Shown piece by piece: positions 45,601 through 52,540 of a stretch of 62,883 nt of DNA (position 1 is its first letter; every line of letters starts with the position of its first letter). A program made the position numbers and the translations under genes. Location of the stretch: the NCBI GenBank assembly GCA_016929335.1, contig JAFGIY010000058.1, positions 1-62,883 on the forward strand. The letters are read 5' to 3'. Source of the DNA: Acidobacteriota bacterium (lineage in GTDB: Bacteria; Acidobacteriota; UBA6911). Below the pieces are notes generated by a model. The model did no database searches. It had not been told where the DNA came from and saw nothing but the letters and a program-made list of their open reading frames with translations.

Positions 45601-46040
45601 TTCTCCTCGATCGTCGCTCCCAACTGCGAAGTGGTCAGCGATAGCAGCTCGGCTCCGCCCACGACTTCGATGGTAGTGGAAACTTCTCCTATCTCTAAGA
45701 CCGTATCCGCATCAGTGATTTGATTGGCGGATACCGCAACATCCTTCCGGACCGTTTTCTTGAATCCGGTGTGTTCAACCGAGACCGAGTAGCTGCCGAC
45801 TAAAAGGTTGGGAAAGGAATAGAGTCCCGCGCTGCTGGTTACCGTGACGAATTTTGCGCCTGTCGCCTCATTTGTCGCCGTAACAACTGCCTCCGGAACC
45901 ACAGCTCCCGTGCTGTCTTTGACCGTTCCGCGCAAAGTTCCGCCTGTAGCCTGGCCGACAGCCGGCCGGCTTGATCCGGCAGCAATCATTGCCAGGACGA
46001 ACAGGTAAACTGCCAGTTTGGGAAATGCCTTTGTCTGCAT
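42663..46040 (-). CDS. TonB-dependent receptor with N-terminal carboxypeptidase-regulatory-like domain
   Basis: A 1125-residue outer-membrane protein. A signal peptide (1-29) precedes a carboxypeptidase-regulatory-like beta sandwich (32-115; GTLRGTVKDSTGAVVPEAVVTATN). A plug domain (about 120-270) with NNNFTIDGVDNNDV and GQFNIITKSGTNEYHGSAFYYG follows, then a long barrel. This architecture is greatly expanded in Acidobacteriota. It should import large ligands such as glycan or peptide fragments with TonB energy; the ligand is unknown and no susD-like or hydrolase partner is adjacent. AAGGAGGATT precedes the ATG. A terminator follows, so it is transcribed alone. Confidence 0.93.
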   Translation of the reverse strand: MQTKAFPKLAVYLFVLAMIAAGSSRPAVGQATGGTLRGTVKDSTGAVVPEAVVTATNEATGAKFVTVTSSAGLYSFPNLLVGSYSVSVEHTGFKKTVRKDVAVSANQITDADTVLEIGEVSTTIEVVGGAELLSLTTSQLGATIEEKTVRDIPNAVLGGSPLNLAVLLPNTTTQAGGVLGEGGSIGGNRPRNNNFTIDGVDNNDVALTGSLQPVIQDAVAEFNLISNQFSAEYGHSTAGQFNIITKSGTNEYHGSAFYYGQNRHLNAMDNLTKAALKSGDIDKKPRFDYARLGGTFGGPIMKDKLFFFGAYEYRTRGEAATGVTVLSPTAEGMSALNSLAANTAVTNILQQFPTASSASDSIVVSGQTIPIGDVQFFAPDFENQHDFQINIDYNVGKHQLRGRFLYDRLRQPNLNPSLPLTQFTGDLARDGRKVALTDIWAITSRLANDFRLSYSRNFLGYSVPGTFVNFPTVKIDELGLNIGPEENSPQSTTQNSYQVLNNLSYVLGRHQIKGGIEYRNIITPGDFLPRGRGEWDYSTLSEFINDLVPNGYNGALRGAGSGFFAGNQHSLYWFFQDDVKVAKNLTLNLGLRYEYTTNPRDANLQTLNSVASLPGVFEFGKPKTDKNNFGPRFGFAYSPDFTDGFLKKVFGSSGRSSIRGGFAIAYDVNFQNLVSLQLPPQLQTEQNPTITCASATPPSWCATGAGFLAGGGLLQVNVPPVTQEDARASTGSLIVDQVAPKTYTWTLSLQRELAGNYVLELRYLGTRGLSLPLQARLNAITVFERHPELALPTYFANSAVPAGMPLTAPSLEDFYLAQDLRYSADGFLGLVTAFPAVGNSIYHAGSAELRRRFSKGLFMLANYTWSRTIDDSTNELYSSLVNARRPQDPYNLRNERGLSALDMPHKFSLSWTYELPLFFHRNGLAGRFLDGWQFNGTYLAQSGQPITALSGQDANGDFDAAGDRALYNPNGSGMTGTRVNYVLRNPDTGATSIVSEIDEYGSQDSRVVGYVAANPNARFVVAMPGTPDDGKRVGRNTIRTLGLNNWNLSVFKGFKFDESRELQLRAEFFNAFNHRQYSLGLPSYEQSLDNALSGTYAYVSALQFLDASQFSGGSRTVQMSLKFIF

Positions 46041-46189
46041 AATCCTCCTTCCAGGAATTGCATAGGAATCATGAAATGTGGCGTTCGGACAACGGTTCCA
46101 TTTTGCTTATAAAGGGATTAGCCGGATGTGAGGAAATTGTCAGGAAGTTGTTAGGACCGCGGAGAGAAACGGATTGATCGAAAGAAAAA

Positions 46190-46238
46190 GCACGCCGCGA
46201 ATTGCACGAATAAATTGTTCGTGCAATTCGCGGCGTGC
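46190..46238. promoter_or_regulatory. Perfect 21-bp inverted repeat between the TonB receptor and alr
   Basis: Arms 46190-46210 and 46218-46238 (GCACGCCGCG... and its exact complement) enclose a seven-base loop, TAAATTG. No T run follows either side, and it lies between divergent genes, so a terminator is unlikely. It may be an operator, an mRNA leader structure ahead of alr, or a repeat. Confidence 0.8.
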
Positions 46239-46301
46239 ATTTCGCTTTCACCACCCAACCTGCATTACAAAAGTCTGCGCAATTCAGGTAGAATAGCTGC
46301 C

Positions 46302-47447
46302 ATGCAAATCAACCGGTCTGTCATTGCAGTCCATGACGGGGTGCGCGCTACCTGGGCTGAGGTCAACTTGACGCGATTGGAGCACAACCTCGCCGCTATC
46401 AGGCAGAGAGTTGCTCCGGCCAAAGTGATGCTCATCGTGAAAGCAAATGCCTATGGACACGGTCTGGTGGAAGTATCCAGGGCTCTTGCAGGCAAAACCG
46501 ACTATGTCGGAGTGGCGGTACTGGAAGAGGGCATACTGCTGCGCGAATTAGGCATCACGGCGCCAATCATTGTTTTAGGCGGGATATGGCGTGACCAGAT
46601 CGGGCATTACCTTCAGCATGATCTTACTCTGACCGCTTCGTCGGTTGAGCGGCTGGAGCAGATTGACGCCGCAGCCGGCGAAATGGGCGTCAAAGCCAGG
46701 GTTCATCTGAAAATCGATACCGGGATGGAGCGCATTGGCATTCATTATTACAGCGCCAACCTCCTTCAGGAAGCTGCTTTGAGATGCAGGCACGTGGAAA
46801 TTGAGGGGATTTTCTCGCACTTTGCCAACGCCGACAGCCGCGATCCGGCTCATGCGCGCCTGCAGCTGGAGCGCTTCAATGAAGTACTTCGCTTTTACGA
46901 ACGGCGCAGCCTGCCCATGCCGATTCGTCATATGGCAAATTCAGCCGCGATACTGCAGCTCCCGGAAAGCTGCATGGATATGGTGCGCCCCGGCATCCTG
47001 CTTTACGGCGTTTATCCTTCGCCTGTGGCGCCCCATGCGGTGGAGGTCCAACCTGCTCTGGCCTGGAAATCGCGCGTGGTTTATTTCAAGGTGGTTAAAC
47101 CAGGGCACCCTGTCAGCTATGGTTCCACGTGGCAGTCGGATCACGAGGTTCGTATCGTCACGGTTCCGGTCGGCTATGGAGACGGCTATTTCCGCAGTAT
47201 GTCCAACCGGGCGAATGTGATCATCCGCGGCAAAAAATATCCGCAGGTCGGCACAGTCTGCATGGACCAGATGATGGTCAATATCGAATGGGATTCCGCC
47301 TACAACGGTGACGAGGTAATCCTCCTTGGGGAAGAGGGAAGCATGCGTATTACTGTCGAGGATCTGGCCGAATGGGCCGGCACCATTCCTTATGAAATCC
47401 TGACCAACATCAACACTCGCGTCCCGAGAGTGTACATTGCGGATTAG
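46302..47447 (+). CDS. alr: Alanine racemase
   Basis: A 381-residue PLP enzyme making D-alanine for peptidoglycan. The PLP Lys is Lys47 in IVKANAYGHG, the HLKIDTGMERIG segment lies in the barrel, and the second catalytic base is the Tyr in HPVSYGSTWQ. MRPGILLYG-type (MVRPGILLYGVYP) and VGYGDGYFR motifs are present. ATG 46302 gives the normal N-terminus; the longer frame starts inside the hairpin. It is divergent from the TonB receptor. Confidence 0.96.
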   Translation: MQINRSVIAVHDGVRATWAEVNLTRLEHNLAAIRQRVAPAKVMLIVKANAYGHGLVEVSRALAGKTDYVGVAVLEEGILLRELGITAPIIVLGGIWRDQIGHYLQHDLTLTASSVERLEQIDAAAGEMGVKARVHLKIDTGMERIGIHYYSANLLQEAALRCRHVEIEGIFSHFANADSRDPAHARLQLERFNEVLRFYERRSLPMPIRHMANSAAILQLPESCMDMVRPGILLYGVYPSPVAPHAVEVQPALAWKSRVVYFKVVKPGHPVSYGSTWQSDHEVRIVTVPVGYGDGYFRSMSNRANVIIRGKKYPQVGTVCMDQMMVNIEWDSAYNGDEVILLGEEGSMRITVEDLAEWAGTIPYEILTNINTRVPRVYIAD

Positions 47448-47636
47448 CTGTTTTTTAAAATGGAGCCACGAATTTCACGAATTCCAATACACACATTTGC
47501 CAAATTTGCGGTCGACACACGCCTCAATTTCACTTTTTAAGATGCCGGCTTTGGAATATGATCGGCCCAGCGTCCGATCCATATGTTCAGCATCTGCCGG
47601 GGACATGAATGTATGCAGAAAGAGCGGGGGGGCAAG

Positions 47637-48749
47637 ATGGAATCCCTAAAAATCCGAATTGATGATCAAGAAATCGAGGTTGCCGAGGGAATGACGATTC
47701 TTCAGGCTGCGGAAAAGGCCGGCATCAAGATTCCCACACTTTGCCATCACCGTGATTTCTCTCCCAGCGGGTCCTGCCGCATTTGCGTGGTCGAACTCGA
47801 GGGATCCAGCCGGTTGGTGGGATCCTGTCATACTCCTGTTGCTAAGGGCATGGTGGTGCATACCCGCTCTCCAAAAGTGCTTTTCGCGCGGAAAGCGACC
47901 GTCGAGCTTCTGCTTGCGGGACATACCGGACCTTGCGTGATGGATTTCAGGGCTGCCCAATGTGAACTGCACACAATCGCATCGGATCTGGAGGTGGCTC
48001 CTCCCAGATTCAACATACAAAGGCCCCGCTTTTATCCGATCGAAAATGTGAGCCCGTATGTCCACCGGGATCTGTCGAAATGCATTTTGTGCTCCCGGTG
48101 CATCAGCGCATGCAGTGACATTGCGGGACAGTATCTGTTCAATACGGGCTACAGGTCTTTTCATACCAAGATCGTCGTAGACAACGATATCGCCCTCGAT
48201 AATGACGTCTGCAAAGACTGCTATGTCTGCGTGGAGTATTGCCCCACCACTGCACTCAGCAGGGCCAAACATCCCGAAGATAAGAAAAGAGGAAAGAAGA
48301 TGGAGTCCCGTACGCCTCAGCCTCAGGCTCGGGAAGCACACTGCGGGAACCTTCTCTCCATGATAAAGAAGGCGCAGGACAAATCCCGCCATGTCTCGCC
48401 GAAATTCATGACCGAGACCGCCGATTCCTGCAATCTTTCCATCAGCGAGGTGTTCGGGGTTTCAACCTTCTACTCTTACATTTCAACCAAACCGCTCGGG
48501 AAGAATGTGATAAGGGTTTGCAGAAGTGTCCCTTGCTACCTGCAGGGATCTCAGATGATCCTGAAAAGTATTGAAGATGAACTCGGAATCAAGCCGGGCG
48601 AAACGACCCGCGACAGGAAGTTTTCTCTGGAGCTGGCTAATTGTATCGGCGCCTGCGATCAGGCCCCCGCTATGCTGATCAACCGGGATGTGCATGGTTG
48701 CCTGACGCCGCAAAAAATTTCCAGGATTCTGCAAAAATATTATTTCTGA
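47637..48749 (+). CDS. Iron-sulfur protein: NuoG N-terminal part fused to a NuoE-like domain
   Basis: A 370-residue fusion. Residues 1-90 are a [2Fe-2S] ferredoxin (Cys36, 47, 50, 64). His96/Cys100/Cys109 resemble the NuoG/HydA His-Cys cluster but lack one Cys. Residues 140-205 carry two [4Fe-4S] sites (Cys149/152/155/159 and 192/195/198/202). Residues 235-370 are a thioredoxin-like NuoE domain with [2Fe-2S] ligands Cys295, 300, 336 and 340. It should pass electrons from the NuoF-like partner, 19 bases downstream. AGAGGAAAGAAG followed by ATG at 48300 sits exactly at the domain junction, so a free NuoE piece could also be made. GGGGGGG precedes ATG 47637. Confidence 0.9.
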   Translation: MESLKIRIDDQEIEVAEGMTILQAAEKAGIKIPTLCHHRDFSPSGSCRICVVELEGSSRLVGSCHTPVAKGMVVHTRSPKVLFARKATVELLLAGHTGPCVMDFRAAQCELHTIASDLEVAPPRFNIQRPRFYPIENVSPYVHRDLSKCILCSRCISACSDIAGQYLFNTGYRSFHTKIVVDNDIALDNDVCKDCYVCVEYCPTTALSRAKHPEDKKRGKKMESRTPQPQAREAHCGNLLSMIKKAQDKSRHVSPKFMTETADSCNLSISEVFGVSTFYSYISTKPLGKNVIRVCRSVPCYLQGSQMILKSIEDELGIKPGETTRDRKFSLELANCIGACDQAPAMLINRDVHGCLTPQKISRILQKYYF

Positions 48750-48768
48750 GCCCTGGAGGAGAACCGCT

Positions 48769-49992
48769 GTGCAAAAAAGAGTGGTTTTAAAAAATTGTGG
48801 GCAAGTGGATCCCAGGAGCATTCATTCTTATATAAAAAAGGGCGGCTTCAAGGCTCTTGAAAAGGCGAAGAAACGGATGACGCCCGACAGCATCATCGAG
48901 GAAGTGATTGCATCCGGGCTGCTGGGCCGGGGCGGCGCCGGTTTTTCCTGCGGGCTGAAATGGAAACTGGCACGGGCGCACGAAGCCGATCAGAAATTCA
49001 TCATATGCAATGCGGATGAAGGTGAAGTCGGCACATTCAAGGACCGGTATATACTGCAACACGATCCGTTCACTCTGATTGAAGCACTCGCCATCGCAGG
49101 CTGGGCAATCGGGGCCGGCAAAGCATTCATTTACCTCCGCGCCGAATACCATTTTCTTTCCGGACTGATTCTGAATGCCGTCAGCCAGGCAAAAGACAAA
49201 GGTTTTCTCAAACATCTGGATATCGAGCTTCGCGAGGGAGCCGGATCATATATGTGCGGCGAAGAATCAGGGCTTATGAATTCCATCGAGGGGCTCAGGG
49301 GTGAAGCCCGCTATAAACCGCCATTCCCGCCGCAAAAAGGACTATGGGGAAAACCCACCATCATCAACAATGTCGAAACACTAATGAATATTCCGCAGAT
49401 CATCCTGAAAGGCAGCTCCTGGTTTCAAAGCATGGGAACCGAGCGCAGCAAGGGGACCAAAGTGTTTTCCGTCAGCGGAGATGTTGCGGCGCCCGGAGTG
49501 TACGAACTGGAGCTTGGAAGCAGTCTTTCCGAGCTGATCCTGAAGCTGGCTTCCGCCAGAGACATAAAAATGGTCCAGGTCGGCGGAGCCTGTGGAAGAA
49601 TCATACCCGCAGATGGAATCGATATTCCTCTGGCCTATGAAACTGTCCTGGGCTCAGGCGCCATCCTTGTGTTTAACCGGACCCGGGACGTGATCGATGC
49701 GATGTACCGGAACATGGAATTCCTGGCCGACGAGTCCTGTGGCCGATGCACGCCGTGCCGGGATGGATGTGAGGCAATGCTGGATATTCTGGGAAGGCTG
49801 GCCGCGGGAGAAGGAGCCGCCGAAGATATCGGCGCACTGGAGGATCTGTCGCAGGTGATGTCCCTGTCTGCTATGTGCGGCCTCGGCCAGAGCGCTTCTC
49901 TTCCTCTCATGGACACGTTGAAATATTTCCGGAAGGACTATGAAAACCGGATTGCGCAATCGGTGTATTTGAGGTCTCTCCGGCAAGCATAA
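48769..49992 (+). CDS. NuoF-like NAD(P)H-binding flavoprotein
   Basis: A 407-residue diaphorase subunit. FMN/NADH motifs are LGRGGAGFSCGLKW, CNADEGEVGTFKDR and GAGSYMCGEESGLMNSIEG. An SLBB-type domain follows (VYELELGSSLSELI), and the [4Fe-4S] ligands are Cys324, 327, 330 and 370 (SCGRCTPCRDGC, SAMCGLGQS). It lacks extra ferredoxin domains. With the preceding NuoG-NuoE fusion it forms an NAD(P)H-oxidising or -reducing module as found in electron-bifurcating enzymes and NAD-linked formate dehydrogenases. The start is GTG with GGAGGAG eight bases upstream. Confidence 0.93.
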   Translation: MQKRVVLKNCGQVDPRSIHSYIKKGGFKALEKAKKRMTPDSIIEEVIASGLLGRGGAGFSCGLKWKLARAHEADQKFIICNADEGEVGTFKDRYILQHDPFTLIEALAIAGWAIGAGKAFIYLRAEYHFLSGLILNAVSQAKDKGFLKHLDIELREGAGSYMCGEESGLMNSIEGLRGEARYKPPFPPQKGLWGKPTIINNVETLMNIPQIILKGSSWFQSMGTERSKGTKVFSVSGDVAAPGVYELELGSSLSELILKLASARDIKMVQVGGACGRIIPADGIDIPLAYETVLGSGAILVFNRTRDVIDAMYRNMEFLADESCGRCTPCRDGCEAMLDILGRLAAGEGAAEDIGALEDLSQVMSLSAMCGLGQSASLPLMDTLKYFRKDYENRIAQSVYLRSLRQA

Positions 49993-50111
49993 TGCCGCAT
50001 TCTTATCAACAGCGGCCGAAAGGGTAGAGTCTTTATCGATGACTTTTTCGTTTTATGCAAAGAGGTTTTGCCCTCTAAAACAGCTGAAGCCAATCGCCAC
50101 GGACAAAGAAG

Positions 50112-50139
50112 CTTACAGCTGAGAGCTGAAGGCCGACAG
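50112..50139. repeat. Heptamer tandem array (CTGAAGG type), four units
   Basis: CTTACAG, CTGAGAG, CTGAAGG and CCGACAG run with a seven-base period in the 212-base gap between the NuoF-like gene and the following [2Fe-2S] gene. Confidence 0.6.
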
Positions 50140-50204
50140 CGCGCGGCCTCCATGATTCTTCGAAAATTTGGCTGCGGCTACAGGCCGCGCCAGGAGTAAA
50201 TACG

Positions 50205-50828
50205 ATGCCCAAGAAAGCAATGAAAGCAGCCGCTGTTAAACTGACACGATACGCATGCCCTTATTGTCAAAACACATTTGAATCATTTGAGGAAATAAAA
50301 TCTCACATCCTGGCCGCCCATGCTGCAGATGAACTGCCCGAACCCGAGGGAAACATCCATGTCGTCATTAACGGTCAAAAGCACGGTTTTCGGGTCGAGC
50401 CGGATTGGACACTGCATTATCTCATTCACGATGTACTCGGCCTGACGGGAACCAAGTTGATGTGCGACCACGGCGCATGCGGTTCGTGCACTGTCATTAT
50501 GAACGGACGCCCTATCCTTTCCTGCATGACGCTGGCGATCGAATGCAACGGAAAGCGGATCGAGACCGTCGAAGGCGTTGCCGAGGCCAGGCACCCGCTG
50601 GTTGAAGAATACGTGAAACACCACTGCATGCAATGCGGTTATTGCACTCCCGGATTTGTTGTTACAGCGAAAGCTCTTCTGGACAGGAATTTAAATCCAA
50701 CCGAACAGGAAATCCGTGAAGCCCTGGGCGGCAATCTCTGCCGATGCGGCACCTATCCACAGCATCCAAAAGCAATCCTCTCAGCCGCCAAAATCCTGCG
50801 TGAGGCCTGGCATGACTCGCATCCTTGA
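50205..50828 (+). CDS. Molybdenum-hydroxylase-type [2Fe-2S] subunit with an N-terminal zinc-finger-like extension
   Basis: A 207-residue CoxS/XdhC-type protein. The plant-ferredoxin-like [2Fe-2S] site uses Cys87, 92, 95 and 107 (CDHGACGSC, plus SC), and the second site uses Cys144, 147, 179 and 181 (CGYC, CRC), as in xanthine-dehydrogenase small subunits. Unlike the family norm, residues 15-40 form a Cys18-Cys21-His34-His39 pattern (C-x2-C-x12-H-x4-H) that looks like a C2H2 zinc finger. There is no Tat signal, so it is cytoplasmic. It precedes the FAD subunit by 144 bases and follows NuoF-type genes, suggesting electron exchange with NAD(P)H. Confidence 0.92.
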   Translation: MPKKAMKAAAVKLTRYACPYCQNTFESFEEIKSHILAAHAADELPEPEGNIHVVINGQKHGFRVEPDWTLHYLIHDVLGLTGTKLMCDHGACGSCTVIMNGRPILSCMTLAIECNGKRIETVEGVAEARHPLVEEYVKHHCMQCGYCTPGFVVTAKALLDRNLNPTEQEIREALGGNLCRCGTYPQHPKAILSAAKILREAWHDSHP

Positions 50829-50874
50829 GGAAACATCCGGCAATACCATGAAAGGATTTATAAGCACAAGAGAA

Positions 50875-50940
50875 CAGGAATGCAGAATTCAGGAATCAGA
50901 ATTCAGAATTGTCTGCATCGGGATGCTGATTTCTGAATTC
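50875..50940. repeat. Heptamer array (CAGAATT type) with an inverted partner
   Basis: Five seven-base units (for example TCAGAAT) cover 50875-50909. GAATTCAGGAATCAG (50885-50899) is complemented at 50926-50940 in 14 of 15 positions, so the region can fold into a hairpin between the [2Fe-2S] and FAD genes. Confidence 0.7.
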
Positions 50941-50972
50941 CGTTTTCCGGGTTCTGTCGCGGGAGGGATCCT

Positions 50973-51956
50973 ATGAAAAAGTTTGCGCATATCAGCGCCC
51001 GGACCATCGATGAAGCGGTGTTGGCGCTCAGAAGGCATGGGAATCGGGCAAGCATTATTGCCGGCGGCACAGATCTGCTGGGAAAGATGAAAGATGCAAT
51101 ACTTCCAGGGTATCCCGAAGCACTCATAGACATAAAAAGCATACCTGGTCTGGATTTCTTCAAAGAAGAGCGGGGCGTTTTGCGCATCGGCGCGCTCATG
51201 CGGCTGGAAGACATCGCGAAGGAACCTTTAATACGGGAAAAGTACGCGGCATTGGCTCAGGCCGCCGGAAGGACGGCTTCTCCACATCTCCGGGAAATGG
51301 GCACTCTGGGCGGCAATCTTTGCCAGGATATTCGATGCTGGTATTACCGGAATCCGAATAACCGGTTCCCCTGCCTCAGGAAAGGGGGCGGCCGATGCTA
51401 TGCCATCGATGGAGATAATCGATACCATTCCATTATGGGAGGGAGCGTCGAAGGCGGTTGCTATGCCGTACACCCCAGCGATACGGCTCCTGCGCTGATT
51501 GCATTGAATGCCGGGATAAAGACTTCGAAAAGAACGCTGGACGCCGAGGACCTCTTTCAGGTGGATGTGGCTAAAACAACCGTCCTGGATTCCGACGAAA
51601 TTGTGACCGAAATCTGCGTGCCGGCGCCGAAACCGGGTTCCAGGAGCGCCTTCATTAAATTCGCCATACGCAAATCCATCGACTTCCCAATCGTCAATTG
51701 CGCGGCAATGATCACAATCAAAAGAGGAGTCGTGGCGGGAGCCCGAATCTGCCTTAATGCAATCGCCGTCAAACCATACCGGGCCGACAAGGCGGAAAAG
51801 ATTATTTTAAAGAAGCGTATCGATGAAAGTCTCGCCGAGGCCGCAGGCGCCGCAGCCATGTCGGACGCGAAGCCTCTGGAGCGTAACGGTTATATGGTCC
51901 AGATTGCGAAGGTTCTGATAAAAAGAACTATCCTGGCCTGCGTAGATCCCAATTGA
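50973..51956 (+). CDS. FAD-binding subunit of a molybdenum-hydroxylase-type complex with [4Fe-4S] loop
   Basis: A 327-residue CoxM-type flavoprotein. FAD contacts are IIAGGTDLLGKM and MGTLGGNLCQD. An insertion of about 40 residues holds Cys122, Cys134, Cys142 and Cys163 (CWYYRN, PCLRKGGGRC, GGCYAVHPSD), the arrangement of the extra [4Fe-4S] cluster in the beta subunit of 4-hydroxybenzoyl-CoA reductase. It would pass electrons between the [2Fe-2S] subunit and FAD. The catalytic molybdopterin subunit expected next is absent; instead a MoaD/ThiS-like gene begins one base after the stop codon. Confidence 0.92.
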   Translation: MKKFAHISARTIDEAVLALRRHGNRASIIAGGTDLLGKMKDAILPGYPEALIDIKSIPGLDFFKEERGVLRIGALMRLEDIAKEPLIREKYAALAQAAGRTASPHLREMGTLGGNLCQDIRCWYYRNPNNRFPCLRKGGGRCYAIDGDNRYHSIMGGSVEGGCYAVHPSDTAPALIALNAGIKTSKRTLDAEDLFQVDVAKTTVLDSDEIVTEICVPAPKPGSRSAFIKFAIRKSIDFPIVNCAAMITIKRGVVAGARICLNAIAVKPYRADKAEKIILKKRIDESLAEAAGAAAMSDAKPLERNGYMVQIAKVLIKRTILACVDPN

Positions 51957-51957
51957 T

Positions 51958-52200
51958 ATGCGCATAACGGTTCATATTTACGCCCGCCTCCGCTGCCATC
52001 TTCCTGCAGCAGAAAAGTACTTTAAGGATAGGGAATGGGACGTGCCCAATGGTTCCACCATACAGCACGTCGTAGAAAAGCTGAAATTGCCCAGGGAAAT
52101 CCCTGTTTCCTTTCTTCTTAACAACAACAGCGTAGATCAGATGACACCTCTTAAGGAAGGAGACATCATCCACATATTTCCGCAAATGGGAGGAGGATAA
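51958..52200 (+). CDS. MoaD/ThiS-family small sulfur-carrier-like protein
   Basis: An 80-residue beta-grasp protein. RITVHIYARLRCHLP, a central VEKLKLPREIPV and the strand-turn EGDIIHIFPQMGGG at the C-terminus match the MoaD/ThiS fold; the terminal Gly-Gly is what becomes thiocarboxylated. It could serve molybdopterin synthesis or a dedicated sulfur or tungsten-cofactor role. The ATG starts one base after the FAD-subunit stop, so it belongs to that operon. No moaE or thiF is adjacent. Confidence 0.88.
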   Translation: MRITVHIYARLRCHLPAAEKYFKDREWDVPNGSTIQHVVEKLKLPREIPVSFLLNNNSVDQMTPLKEGDIIHIFPQMGGG

Positions 52201-52202
52201 GA

Positions 52203-52258
52203 GAATTACGAGTTACGAATGACGAATGACGAATGACGAATTACGAAGGGCGAATGAG
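52203..52258. repeat. Heptamer tandem array (GAATGAC type), eight units
   Basis: Eight consecutive seven-base units: GAATTAC, GAGTTAC, three of GAATGAC, GAATTAC, GAAGGGC, GAATGAG. It begins three bases after the MoaD/ThiS-like stop codon. The words match the array beside tRNA-Sec at 94-128. Confidence 0.9.
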
Positions 52259-52540
52259 ATTACAGCGGTCATGATAAGACTGATCGGCGTCAACCGGGAT
52301 GGTGTAGATCCGTTGGAAACAAAACAACAAGGCGGCAGCGAGTTGCAGCACCCTCGTTATCAGTTACACATTTCCGCAGTTGGCAAATATCACTCCGGGA
52401 GAGATCTGAATTATTGATTCATTCGCAGAGAATGCCCGGATGTATAATCCATTTGTAATAGGTCTTTTGATTCCGAGTGCCTTCGGGCCGATCGGCATTC
52501 TGACAACCTTTATCCGATTTGCGCATCATTTGAGAACGTT
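52259..52540. other. Remainder of the gap before the Omp85-like gene
   Basis: With the heptamer array this gap totals 340 bases. The short frames in it lack ribosome sites and family resemblance. I see no clear promoter or terminator. Confidence 0.45.

Noticed and set aside
46190..46238. Rho-independent terminator
   Set aside because: The stem is strong, but no T run follows on either strand and both neighbouring genes point away from it.
47637..49992. Part of respiratory complex I
   Set aside because: Only NuoE, NuoF and N-terminal NuoG-like parts are present, two of them fused, and no membrane subunit genes exist here. A soluble diaphorase module fits better.
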